Assembly: GCA_030625905.1 (NCBI GenBank)
Contig: DAOUQA010000055.1
Coordinates: 1-11,707 of the forward strand
Direction of reading: 5' to 3'
Source of the DNA: Kiritimatiellales bacterium
GTDB lineage: Bacteria; Verrucomicrobiota; Kiritimatiellia; Kiritimatiellales; Pontiellaceae
DNA: 11,707 nucleotides
A program made the translations under genes and the position numbers. This document shows, piece by piece, positions 1 through 7,001 of the stretch. Under the pieces are notes generated by a model. It was not told the DNA's origin. It saw only the letters and a program-made list of their open reading frames with translations, and searched no databases. Within the stretch, counting starts at the first letter, position 1. Each line of letters begins with the position of its first letter.

Positions 1-1659
1 CGCATCGGCGAAATCCTCGAAGGAAAATAGATGCTCCGTCTTCCATCCGCTTTTCCGATCCTCCATCGAAACCGTTCCATCATCCGAGACCGAAACCGAC
101 AGATGCTCATTCTCAATGCACGCGGGCAGATCCGGCGGCGCGGATACAGCGGCCAAAAGTGCCGTGGATGGAACAACCCGGTAGACCGCATAGCCTCCGG
201 CAGGGATCTCGGTGGCGGCAAAACGGATCTCAACCTCGTTAACCCCAATCAGCCCCGGGACATTGAACGGGGAAAGCGTCATTCGATGCTGGTGAATGGA
301 ATCGACTACTTCATAGATCACTTTTTGGCCGTCCGCATCCAGCAGATCAAATCCCAGGATCGAATCGGCCTGCAGAAACCGCACACTCGCTGTGACGACT
401 TCCGAGCGAGGGAACGGAAGCGGGTTTGTCACGGCCAACAGGAATTCAGAATCGTCCAGCCCTTCGCGATCCGTCCGGTTTAGAATTTCCTGCAAGCCTC
501 TTCGGAGCAGGTCGTCGGCACAATCCAATACCCGCAGAAAACGGTTTTCATTATCCTGATGAACGCGGTCCGTGCTACACCCGCAGATGCTGTCGTGCGC
601 TTGGTTCTTCATCACCTCTTTCCAGAGGTAGCGCAATTCGTCGGAGGGATAGGCCACCTTTCCCCCGGTCAGGCGCGCCAGCATTGCGTAAAGCGGTTCC
701 AGCTGCAGTTCCAGCATGGTTTGGCAGCGGGTGTTCAGCTCCTTCAAATAGCGGCGAGAACTCAAGGTGCCTTGCAGAATTTCCCGGTCGTTCCCCAAGC
801 GCAGCTCCCCTTCGACGCGATCCTTTGGACGGTCTTCCAGAATCTCCTTCGTGGCCTTTGCATAGTCGAGCAACGTGGACTGGAAAATCGTCTCCCCTTC
901 CCCCAGCCGCGACTGGAGCTGTTCAAGGATCGGTAGCAAATCCTCCTGCGCCTCCAAATGGTCAACCCCGTTCATCAGCAGCCGGTGCTGTGTTGTCGGG
1001 GTGGAGCCGAGCACCTTGTCGATGTGCTCCAGATAGCGGTGGGCGCGGTCGGGGTCGGCGGAGAAGCGCTGGGCATTGTTATACCAGCCCGACAAATAGA
1101 CCGCGTGGACAGCGCTGCCGTCCGGGGCGACCCAGTCGAATTCCGCATTCCGCGCCACCGGCACATACTCCCCTTCCGCATTTTTTTCATAGCTCCTGTA
1201 TCCACGGGAAAACCCCGTGAATTCAAAACCAAACCCCCGATAGATCTGCGGGAGCTGGCCGATCAAGCCAAACTGATCGGGCGTGTATCCGACCGGCTCG
1301 CACGCCCCGAATTCCTCCGCGATTTCCGACCCGACCAGCAGGTTGCGGACAGTGGCCTCGCCACTGGAAAGATAAAAGTCGTTCTGCACATACCATGGCC
1401 CCACGATAATCCGGCGGCTTTCAATCAACTCCCGAAGCCGTTCCCGGTTCTGCGGGCGGAACTCCAGATAATCTTCCAGACAGACCGTCTGCGCATCCAG
1501 ATGGAAGATAAAGTCGGGATATTCGTCGTAGATCGCCAGTAGGCGGTCTAGTAAATCCACCAACCGAAGGCGGAAGACCTCGAAGGACTGGTACCATTCC
1601 CGATCCCAGTGGGTGTGTGATACAACGTGAAAAATACGGGGTTGTTTTTGGGTCATCAT
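1..1659 (-). CDS. GH38 alpha-mannosidase, N-terminal 553 residues (runs off left edge)
   Basis: The minus strand is open without a stop from 1659 to base 1. Starts at 1659 (Met-Met) or 1656 are equivalent; no strong Shine-Dalgarno is visible. The product begins with the GH38 signature HVVSHTHWDREW, giving zinc ligands His17 and Asp19. GYTPDQFG (residues 124-131) supplies the nucleophile/zinc ligand Asp128, LLMNGVDHLEAQ the probable acid/base Asp233, and NQAHDSICG the zinc ligand His355. GH38 enzymes are retaining, zinc-dependent alpha-mannosidases; bacterial relatives such as MngB act on small mannosides or glycan fragments. The order is catalytic barrel, three-helix middle domain, then the start of the C-terminal beta domain. 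I estimate 300-400 residues are missing. No signal peptide is seen, so it is probably cytoplasmic. It is a homologue of the protein at 7002-9905 but has the full catalytic set. Confidence 0.92.
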   Translation of the reverse strand, partial: MMTQKQPRIFHVVSHTHWDREWYQSFEVFRLRLVDLLDRLLAIYDEYPDFIFHLDAQTVCLEDYLEFRPQNRERLRELIESRRIIVGPWYVQNDFYLSSGEATVRNLLVGSEIAEEFGACEPVGYTPDQFGLIGQLPQIYRGFGFEFTGFSRGYRSYEKNAEGEYVPVARNAEFDWVAPDGSAVHAVYLSGWYNNAQRFSADPDRAHRYLEHIDKVLGSTPTTQHRLLMNGVDHLEAQEDLLPILEQLQSRLGEGETIFQSTLLDYAKATKEILEDRPKDRVEGELRLGNDREILQGTLSSRRYLKELNTRCQTMLELQLEPLYAMLARLTGGKVAYPSDELRYLWKEVMKNQAHDSICGCSTDRVHQDNENRFLRVLDCADDLLRRGLQEILNRTDREGLDDSEFLLAVTNPLPFPRSEVVTASVRFLQADSILGFDLLDADGQKVIYEVVDSIHQHRMTLSPFNVPGLIGVNEVEIRFAATEIPAGGYAVYRVVPSTALLAAVSAPPDLPACIENEHLSVSVSDDGTVSMEDRKSGWKTEHLFSFEDFADA

Positions 1660-1891
1660 TTTTGTTTTTCTTTGAATAATCGCTTCAAGTTTCTGTCTCC
1701 ATCTTGCTGAAGTTTTGTCTATGCAAACTCGTGCATTAATAATAGTTCGCTTTAGGATTGATCAGATGTGAACGAATACACCATCACTCTCGCCATGCAA
1801 CACCGTTTCCCCCATGAATTTTTAGTAATAGTAGGATTCCGAGCGTAATCGTCCAACTCACATACGCGAATATATTTTCCCATTTTACGAA
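1660..1891. other. Intergenic region upstream of the GH38 gene
   Basis: This is 232 bp of AT-rich sequence between the regulator's stop and the minus-strand GH38 start. I see no gene in it. It should carry the GH38 promoter; TATTATTAAT (minus strand, near 1738-1747) is a plausible AT-rich core, but I cannot assign -35/-10 boxes with confidence. It contains the inverted repeat listed separately. Near 1835-1880 there is a weak hairpin (GCGTA...TACGC) downstream of the regulator with no T tract, so I do not call it a terminator. Confidence 0.5.
1721..1736. promoter_or_regulatory. Candidate operator, ATGCA-N6-TGCAT inverted repeat
   Basis: The sequence is ATGCAAACTCGTGCAT: perfect 5-bp arms around a 6-bp centre, about 60 bp upstream of the GH38 start. 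The ATGCAAA core recurs in the divergent regulator/kinase control region (3158-3164). Two copies at two promoters beside one XylR-type regulator fit a shared operator, but a 5-bp arm match is weak evidence alone. Confidence 0.3.
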
Positions 1892-3058
1892 TCAGCCGCG
1901 GATGCTGTGCTGCTTGCGGTAGGCCGATGGGCTGACTCCAATAACCTTCTTGAATCCCCGGGAAAAATACTTAATCTCCTCGTAGTTGAGCGCTTCGGCA
2001 ATCTGGGCAACTGAAAGGTTGGTTTCCATGAGCAGGATACAGGCATGGTTCATCCGCAAGCGCAACACTTCTTCGTATATCGAGCGGTCCATGGACTTAC
2101 GGAAATGGATTTCCAGTACACGTCGCGAGACTCCTGTCGCGCGGGCAATGTCGACCACCGTGATCCCTTTCCTGTAATGTTCGCGGATATGGTTCAGTGC
2201 ATTGGCCACTATCGGATCATCTATCGCCACTATATCGGTGGACTGCCGGGTGATTACGCGCGGAGCCGAGATGGGAATCGTAATTTCGCCAACGGGTTCC
2301 CCCTGCATCATGCGATGTAAAACGGCGGCAGCGTCGTACCCCGTTTTTTCTGCATTGAGCATAAGGCTTGATAGCGGTGGCGATGCAAAATCGCAAACTA
2401 GCTCATCATTATCTACCCCCAGCAGGGCAACCTCTTCCGGAACCTTGAACCCGGTACGTTTGCAGGCCTCGGACAACTGACGGCAACGGTCGTCGGTGCA
2501 GGCGAATATGGCGCACGGCTTGGGAAGCGTCTTGATCCATTCCGCCATGAACTCCGGCTCTTCAGCCCAAGAGGGTGATTTACGCCCCGGAGGAGAAGGG
2601 TAGACATTAACGTCGAATCCCTTTGCATGAAGATGCTCGGCGAAAAATCGGCCTCGATCCGCAGACCACCACATGCTCTTGAAACCGCAGAATCCAAAAT
2701 AACGAAAGCCTTTCCCGATCAAATAATCGGCGGCCATGGTTCCGATCTGCCGGTCATCTCCTAGAATATTCGGAATACCTGGAGCCGGCCCGCAACGGTG
2801 TCCGCTGTAGATTAGCGGAACACCCAGTTCCAGCAGAGGCGCATCTAGGCGACCCTGTTCGCGCATGATTATGCCATCGGCTCGCCAATCTTTAATACGC
2901 TGGATACGCTCACTATAGGATAATTGTTCATAAAACGGTACCTCCCGATAGAAAATCCATGGGCCGTGAGTCCGAGAATATTGTGCAATTCCACGTAGCA
3001 GGCTCCGCCCTATTTCACGCTCTTCTTCAACCAGCAAGGCCACTCGGTATGCTTTCAT
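1892..3058 (-). CDS. XylR-type transcriptional regulator (periplasmic-binding-like sensor + AraC HTH)
   Basis: A 388-residue sugar-responsive regulator starting at MKAYRVALLVEEEREIGRSL (3058). An upstream in-frame ATG at 3163 would add 35 residues, but XylR-type proteins normally begin with this hydrophobic beta strand and the extra residues look non-conserved. No clear Shine-Dalgarno is seen for either start. Residues 1-270 resemble the LacI/XylR sugar-binding sensor (LLRGIAQYSRTHGPW, LLGVDNDELVCDFASPPLSS). The last ~105 residues are an AraC-type double helix-turn-helix (GITVVDIARATGVSRRVLE and NLSVAQIAEALNYEEIKYFSRGF, then GVSPSAYRK). E. coli XylR has this architecture and activates on binding its sugar. 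It is divergent from the kinase operon and next to a GH38 gene, so it is probably the local regulator. Its ligand is not readable from sequence. Confidence 0.92.
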   Translation of the reverse strand: MKAYRVALLVEEEREIGRSLLRGIAQYSRTHGPWIFYREVPFYEQLSYSERIQRIKDWRADGIIMREQGRLDAPLLELGVPLIYSGHRCGPAPGIPNILGDDRQIGTMAADYLIGKGFRYFGFCGFKSMWWSADRGRFFAEHLHAKGFDVNVYPSPPGRKSPSWAEEPEFMAEWIKTLPKPCAIFACTDDRCRQLSEACKRTGFKVPEEVALLGVDNDELVCDFASPPLSSLMLNAEKTGYDAAAVLHRMMQGEPVGEITIPISAPRVITRQSTDIVAIDDPIVANALNHIREHYRKGITVVDIARATGVSRRVLEIHFRKSMDRSIYEEVLRLRMNHACILLMETNLSVAQIAEALNYEEIKYFSRGFKKVIGVSPSAYRKQHSIRG

Positions 3059-3216
3059 GAATGTAGAAAAGCATAGTCCACCACTTTTCGCAATATGAGA
3101 ATAAAACAACGCAAGACTAGGTTTTCCAAAAGGCGAAACGGCTCTAGGTTCGAATGCATGCAAATAATCTGAATTCCGTTTGGATTTAAAAAAATGATCT
3201 TAAAAGGAGACATTCA
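3059..3216. promoter_or_regulatory. Divergent control region between regulator and kinase operon
   Basis: A 158-bp gap between the chosen regulator start and the kinase start should hold both promoters. It contains the perfect palindrome TGCATGCA (3155-3162) followed by AAATAATCT, which shares the ATGCAAA core with the repeat at 1721-1736. The kinase has a strong Shine-Dalgarno, AAGGAGA (3204-3210), six bases before its ATG. I could not define -35/-10 boxes confidently. If the upstream regulator start (3163) were used, this region would shrink to 53 bp and the palindrome would overlap the coding sequence. Confidence 0.55.
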
Positions 3217-4407
3217 ATGAGTAAAAAAGTGGTGGTAGCGGGGCATATCTGTTTGGACGTAATCCCTGATTTAAGCGAGATGCTTCTGAAGCGCCCCGGC
3301 GAATTTTATACACCGGGTGCATTGAAAATGGCCAAGCCAGCCAAGATCAGCACCGGTGGGCCCGTCAGCAACACCGGGCTCAACCTGAGGAAACTAGGGA
3401 TTGAAACGAGTTTGATGGGTAAAGTAGGCGGGGATGTCTTTGGCGACATGGCGCAGTTGCTCTTGAAAAAAGAGTGGGGCATAGAGAACACGCTGGTGGT
3501 CGATGATTCAGTAACCACCAGCTACACCGTGGTCGTTAATCCAAAAGGCTTTGACCGCATGTTTGTTCACGACCCGGGCGCGAACAATACCTTCAGGGCC
3601 GATGATATCGATTATGATCTGGTGGCAGAATGCGACCTATTCCATTTCGGCTATCCGCCGCTCATGGCGACCATGATCGCGGATGACGGCAAGGAGCTGA
3701 TCGAAATGTTCCGTCGCGTCCATGAACTAGGTGTCACCACGTCGCTGGACATGTGCTTGCCCGATCCTCAAAAGGATAAAACAAATTGGCCGAAGCTATT
3801 CGAAGGGCTTTGCCCCCACCTCGATTTTTATCTGGGCAGTGCAGAAGAAACGCTATTCATGCTTCATCGCGACGAATACATGGCGTTTCGCGATGCCTCC
3901 GACATGGATTTGCTAGACAAATTCACCGGTGATATGATGCATCGACTTTCCGGAGAGCTACTGGATCTAGGTGTTCGCATTCCATTTATCAAAGGCGGAC
4001 CGCGCGGTTATTATGTCCGCACCCCCGGTCGGGATGTGCTCAAAACCATGGGCAAGGCCCAGCCGGTCGACATGGACGATTTTGAAAATCGGGAGTTCTG
4101 GCATCCTACGTTTTATTGCCCTGTGCCGCCGAACGCCACCGGCTCTGGCGATGCCTCTATTGCCGGCTTCCTCAGTGCTTACCTGCGCGGGCTCCCGTTG
4201 CTCGATTGCGTCATTGTGGCCACCGCCACCGGCAGTGCCAGCGTAGAGAAGCCCGACGCGCTCACCGGGGTTCCCGACTGGGATGGCGTACAGGAACGGA
4301 TCAACACCATTCCGCGCGATCCGCTGACCGTTGAGGGAAAAGGCTGGAGCAAGGATCCAGAGCATTCGTTCCTTTGGATCGGCCCTTCAGACAAATCTAG
4401 AAAATAA
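3217..4407 (+). CDS. PfkB-family carbohydrate kinase
   Basis: A 396-residue ribokinase/PfkB-fold sugar kinase that transfers ATP phosphate to a sugar or sugar phosphate. N-terminal signature: STGGPVSNTGLNLRKLG (residues 45-61) after a first strand VVVAGHICLDVIP. C-terminal signature: NATGSGDASIAGFLSAYLRG, with catalytic-base Asp312 in the anion-hole GSGD. It is somewhat longer than typical family members (300-340 residues), with extra sequence around 215-245 and 285-300. The start is set by AAGGAGA six bases upstream. It is first in the operon. The substrate is not readable; a ketose made by the downstream isomerase is a reasonable guess (fructokinase-like), but 2-keto-sugar-acid, tagatose-type or nucleoside kinases share the fold. 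Its stop codon lies inside the left copy of the 10-bp duplication flanking the inserted element, so the coding end is intact. Confidence 0.9.
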   Translation: MSKKVVVAGHICLDVIPDLSEMLLKRPGEFYTPGALKMAKPAKISTGGPVSNTGLNLRKLGIETSLMGKVGGDVFGDMAQLLLKKEWGIENTLVVDDSVTTSYTVVVNPKGFDRMFVHDPGANNTFRADDIDYDLVAECDLFHFGYPPLMATMIADDGKELIEMFRRVHELGVTTSLDMCLPDPQKDKTNWPKLFEGLCPHLDFYLGSAEETLFMLHRDEYMAFRDASDMDLLDKFTGDMMHRLSGELLDLGVRIPFIKGGPRGYYVRTPGRDVLKTMGKAQPVDMDDFENREFWHPTFYCPVPPNATGSGDASIAGFLSAYLRGLPLLDCVIVATATGSASVEKPDALTGVPDWDGVQERINTIPRDPLTVEGKGWSKDPEHSFLWIGPSDKSRK

Positions 4408-4409
4408 GG
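4400..4409 (+). repeat. Target-site duplication, left copy (GAAAATAAGG)
   Basis: The ten bases GAAAATAAGG recur exactly at 4798-4807 and nowhere else that I noticed nearby. This copy includes the kinase stop codon TAA. Confidence 0.7.
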
Positions 4410-4413
4410 TTCA

Positions 4414-4458
4414 TTCCCTAAATCAATGGGCAGGAAAATTCAGACTGGATAACAGGAT
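4414..4458 (+). repeat. Left inverted end of the element
   Basis: An outer 21-bp block (4414-4434) and an inner 16-bp block (4443-4458, GACTGGATAACAGGAT) are separated by 8 AT-rich bases. Both pair with the right end at 4745-4791. Confidence 0.75.
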
Positions 4459-4564
4459 TGCCACTCCCGTTGGTCATTGCTTTCGCAGGCTCAAGCCTCG
4501 CTTCGCGTGACAGGATGAATATCCGGTACATCAAAACAAACATCACAGCCTGAAGGAGGGGAAA

Positions 4565-4726
4565 ATGGAACTCAAATCCGTTCGGAGAATCGTAAAAGCA
4601 CATGAAGTACAACTCGTTAATTATCTGACTGCTACAGGAAAACAGGTTGGCCTGATTCTTAATTTCGGCACCGAAAAAGTAGAGGTTAAACGTAAAGTAA
4701 GGACATTGGATCAACTGGATCAATAA
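4565..4726 (+). pseudogene. GxxExxY-family protein fragment (C-terminal ~53 residues)
   Basis: Translation gives 53 residues beginning MELKSVRRIVKAHEVQLVNY, followed by LTATGKQVGLILNFGTEKVE. This is the C-terminal part of GxxExxY proteins (PD-(D/E)xK-like fold): the strand with E-L-K, the IHxxQxxxYL helix and the VGLLLNFG strand. Intact members are about 125 residues, so the N-terminal half, including the GxxExxY motif and the first acidic residue, is missing. In frame, the sequence is open only back to a stop at 4508-4510 and does not look like the missing half. A near-ideal Shine-Dalgarno (AAGGAGGG, 4553-4560) precedes the ATG, so the stub may still be translated. It lies wholly inside the inserted element and reads in operon direction. 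Family assignment is from memory of the motif pattern. Confidence 0.65.
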
Positions 4727-4744
4727 CTCTAATGAATCCTGTTG

Positions 4745-4791
4745 ATCCTGTTATCCAGTCAAAAAAAATACCTGCCCACGGTTTTAGGGAA
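4745..4791 (-). repeat. Right inverted end of the element
   Basis: ATCCTGTTATCCAGTC (4745-4760), ten AT-rich bases, then the outer 21-bp block (4771-4791). Just inside is a tandem near-copy, ATCCTGTTG at 4736-4744 followed by ATCCTGTTA at 4745-4753, which has no counterpart at the left end. Confidence 0.75.
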
Positions 4792-4797
4792 AGAGCC

Positions 4798-4807
4798 GAA
4801 AATAAGG
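4798..4807 (+). repeat. Target-site duplication, right copy (GAAAATAAGG)
   Basis: An exact copy of 4400-4409. It forms part of the isomerase Shine-Dalgarno (AAGGAG, 4804-4809), so the duplication also preserved the downstream gene's ribosome-binding site. Confidence 0.7.
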
Positions 4808-4816
4808 AGTTTCAAA

Positions 4817-5650
4817 ATGATTGTAGAGATTAAAACATTGAGCGCTGATGCACAGGCCGAAGCGGAAACCCGCTACGCCGAACTGTACGAAAAGGCACTG
4901 CCGGGAGCCGGCGGCATCGAAAAATCCCGCCTTGAAATCGCAACCTTCAACTGTTCCGAAACATTCGAGGAATTCCAGAAAGTCGGGCTCGGAGTCGAAA
5001 CCGTGGTGATCTTCCGGGACGAGTCCGGCGCAGGGCACACCGGAAAGATTTTGCTCAATCTTCCGGGCCAGCTGCTACTCGAGCATGGCCATGTGGATAC
5101 CCTTGTCCTAAAAAAGAATGCCGAAATCGCCGACGGGTTCATCAAGCTTTCCGGTCTGGTCAACGGATTCGACGGAATCGTTAAATACAACAGCGATGGT
5201 TCCAGCATCTGCGATGAAGCCGGAAATCCGGAATACCTCTACCGGGAAGCCGACTGCCAGATCGTGCAGGCCAAAAACGGGATCACTGAATATCCGCTGG
5301 AAAATGCCGGGGACATCATCGAAATCCTTTCCGGAAAATCGGAAACCTTCAAGGCCATCCATGGCGACGGCGTCTTGTTTGCCGACACCGCGCAGGTGCT
5401 CTACGCGCCGCCCGGAGTGGCCCCCGATGCTATTCCCGAAGAACTGCTTCCGATGATTGAAAAAGTTAGGACAGAACAAAATATTTCCACCACGCGCATG
5501 ATCTACATGACCAAAGGAATGAATGTGCTGCTGGCCAAAAATACGCGGCACGCCTTTCTCGGCGGTTTGAATGGATGCGTTTATCTTGAGTTTTCCACTC
5601 CGTCCATGGACGAAGCGGACCGCTTTACCGACAAGAGGGTCATTCGATGA
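4817..5650 (+). CDS. Cupin sugar isomerase, D-lyxose/mannose isomerase-like
   Basis: The start is MIVEIKTLSADAQAEAETRY (4817), set by AAGGAG seven bases upstream. A longer frame from 4742 begins inside the inserted element and is rejected. Product: 277 residues. Resemblance to the Lyx_isomer cupin family rests on KILLNLPGQLLLEHGH, GKSETFKAIHGDGVL, KNTRHAFLGG and the tail EFSTPSMDEADRFTDKR. By analogy the metal-binding residues would be His90, His92, Glu176 and His245. In the relatives I remember, the HxH and the Glu lie about 10-20 residues apart; here about 80 residues intervene. Family enzymes interconvert D-lyxose/D-xylulose and D-mannose/D-fructose. Between a sugar kinase and a polyol dehydrogenase, an aldose-ketose isomerase role is sensible, but another cupin function cannot be excluded. 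Confidence 0.6.
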   Translation: MIVEIKTLSADAQAEAETRYAELYEKALPGAGGIEKSRLEIATFNCSETFEEFQKVGLGVETVVIFRDESGAGHTGKILLNLPGQLLLEHGHVDTLVLKKNAEIADGFIKLSGLVNGFDGIVKYNSDGSSICDEAGNPEYLYREADCQIVQAKNGITEYPLENAGDIIEILSGKSETFKAIHGDGVLFADTAQVLYAPPGVAPDAIPEELLPMIEKVRTEQNISTTRMIYMTKGMNVLLAKNTRHAFLGGLNGCVYLEFSTPSMDEADRFTDKRVIR

Positions 5651-5655
5651 ATCAA

Positions 5656-5747
5656 TTTTAACCACCCGCTACCGCTAGAGGACACAGAGGGGTAGAGAGG
5701 GGAGAGGCTCAGAAACTTAAATAAACGAAGTGAATGGGTGGTAAGAA
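5656..5747. repeat. Short inverted-repeat-flanked segment between isomerase and dehydrogenase
   Basis: The 112-bp gap 5651-5762 is unusually long for this operon. TTTTAACCACCC (5656-5667) matches the reverse complement of GGGTGGTAAGAA (5736-5747) at 10 of 12 positions. Between them lies purine-rich sequence including AGAGGACACAGAGG (about 5677-5690), a word I associate with dispersed intergenic repeats in environmental genomes. No open frame is present and I could not find a target duplication. It may be a decayed small insertion, or an mRNA hairpin separating two cistrons. The downstream Shine-Dalgarno (5751-5756) lies just outside. Confidence 0.35.
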
Positions 5748-5762
5748 CAAAAGGAGTGTAGA

Positions 5763-6974
5763 ATGGTTGGAAGTATGAAGAAAAACACCTATGTAGGCTT
5801 TGGGTTTGGTGCCATCCAGTCCGGACTGCTTCTATATGAAGCCTTCCAAAGCGGAAAGTTCTCGCGACTGGTCGTGGCGGAAGTGGTGCCGGAAGTCGTC
5901 GCGGCGGTTCGTGAGGCCAAGGGGTATTTGCTGAATATTGCGACGGCCGATGGAATTGAACAACACATTATATCCGGCATTGAAATCTACAACCCAACGA
6001 TCGAGCAAGATGCGGCAATACTGGTGGAGGCTCTTGCCGAAGCGCAGGAAATCGGAACCGCATTGCCCAGTGTTGAGTTTTTTACTCGCGGGGCGCCGTC
6101 CGTTGCCGACCTTTTAAAACAAGCCTTCACGGAAAAACTGAATAATCCGGAACAGCCTGCCGCAGTGGTATACACGGCAGAAAACAACAACCATGCCGCC
6201 GAAGTTCTTAAGGACGCGGTCGGGCTGGATTTGGCGGGCCGGGTTCAGTTTTTAAACACCGTGGTAGGGAAAATGAGCGGGGTGGTAATCGATGAAAAGC
6301 AGATAGACGAAGACGGACTTTCGCGGGTAACCCCGAGGGCCTCCCGCGCTTTTCTGGTCGAGGAATTCAACCGGATCCTCATCGATAAAATTATGCTGCC
6401 GGGTTTCCTGCGTGGGATCGAGGTATTTGAAGAGAAGGCTGATTTGCTCCCTTTCGAAGAGGCTAAACTTTACGGGCACAATGCAGCGCATGCGTTGATC
6501 GGATATCTGGCCTTTGAAGAGGGATGTCGCTACATGTCCGATGTTACCGCTTTTCCTGAAATTCTGAAAAAGGCCCGCGCGGCCTTCATCAATGAATCCG
6601 GAGCGGCGCTTATAAAAAAATACGCCGGCCTTGACCCCCTGTTTACGGAAGAGGAGTTTCAAGCCTATGCGGAAGATTTGCTTGAGCGAATGATGAATCC
6701 CTGGTTGCGCGACCAGGTAGAGCGGATTATCCGCGATCCCGGACGAAAACTCGAATGGAATGATCGGCTGATCGGTACGATGCGGTTGGTGCTAAGTCAG
6801 GGAATTCGTCCCGATAATTTTGCGGAGGGAGCAAAGGCAGCGCTTCGTTACCTTTCTGTGCAGAGCGATATGACGGACTATGCACAGGCACTCGTCGAAA
6901 GCTGGGAAGCGGAACCAACATGCTCTAGGAACGAACTCGCCGCAATTTTCGGAATGGTTAGCGAAAGCCTTTAA
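5763..6974 (+). CDS. Mannitol-dehydrogenase-family oxidoreductase (mannitol-1-phosphate 5-dehydrogenase-like)
   Basis: A 403-residue polyol-specific long-chain dehydrogenase, which interconverts a polyol (or its phosphate) and a ketose with NAD(P). The N-terminal Rossmann glycine motif is VGFGFGAIQSG (residues 11-21). The C-terminal domain has the family catalytic triad, K-x4-N-x2-H, as AKLYGHNAAHALIGYL (Lys235, Asn240, His243). The central ENNNHAAE and LNTVVGKMSGVV segments resemble the MtlD cofactor and substrate region. Start 5763 is supported by AAGGAG six bases upstream; Met5 (5775) is a weaker alternative. It is third in the operon, 27 bp before the GH38-like gene, so the two are surely cotranscribed. 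With a kinase and isomerase upstream, a ketose-phosphate/polyol-phosphate step is likely. The match to MtlD is distant, so the substrate is open. Confidence 0.82.
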   Translation: MVGSMKKNTYVGFGFGAIQSGLLLYEAFQSGKFSRLVVAEVVPEVVAAVREAKGYLLNIATADGIEQHIISGIEIYNPTIEQDAAILVEALAEAQEIGTALPSVEFFTRGAPSVADLLKQAFTEKLNNPEQPAAVVYTAENNNHAAEVLKDAVGLDLAGRVQFLNTVVGKMSGVVIDEKQIDEDGLSRVTPRASRAFLVEEFNRILIDKIMLPGFLRGIEVFEEKADLLPFEEAKLYGHNAAHALIGYLAFEEGCRYMSDVTAFPEILKKARAAFINESGAALIKKYAGLDPLFTEEEFQAYAEDLLERMMNPWLRDQVERIIRDPGRKLEWNDRLIGTMRLVLSQGIRPDNFAEGAKAALRYLSVQSDMTDYAQALVESWEAEPTCSRNELAAIFGMVSESL

Positions 6975-7001
6975 TAATAACCCGAAAATAGAGAAAAAAT
7001 C

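Larger units (their letters stand above)
4410..4797. mobile_element. ~388-bp non-autonomous insertion element with long inverted ends
   Basis: The segment is bounded by a 10-bp direct repeat (4400-4409 / 4798-4807) and has two-part inverted ends. The outer block at 4414-4434 matches the reverse complement of 4771-4791 at 18 of 21 positions (CCTGCCCA and TTTAGGGAA conserved). The inner block GACTGGATAACAGGAT at 4443-4458 perfectly matches the reverse complement of 4745-4760. Deleting the element plus one repeat restores AAATAAGGAGTTTCAAAATG, joining the kinase stop, an intact Shine-Dalgarno and the isomerase start. That is strong internal evidence for insertion into a tight operon. It encodes no transposase; its only recognisable coding content is a truncated GxxExxY fragment. 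The inner block recurs at 11482 and 11647. The exact ends are slightly uncertain because the inverted repeats start 4-6 bases inside the duplication. Confidence 0.75.

Noticed and set aside
31..1542. Several plus-strand frames of 125-264 codons across the left edge
   Set aside because: All lie antisense to the GH38 frame, which is open for 553 codons with the full set of family motifs. Their translations are arginine/proline-rich or otherwise motif-free.
3059..3163. N-terminal extension of the XylR-type regulator to the ATG at 3163
   Set aside because: The added 35 residues look non-conserved, lack a Shine-Dalgarno and would consume most of the divergent control region. The family normally starts at the strand beginning MKAYRVALLV.
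4418..4723. 101-codon minus-strand frame inside the inserted element
   Set aside because: It is antisense to the GxxExxY fragment, runs through the inverted end, and resembles no protein.
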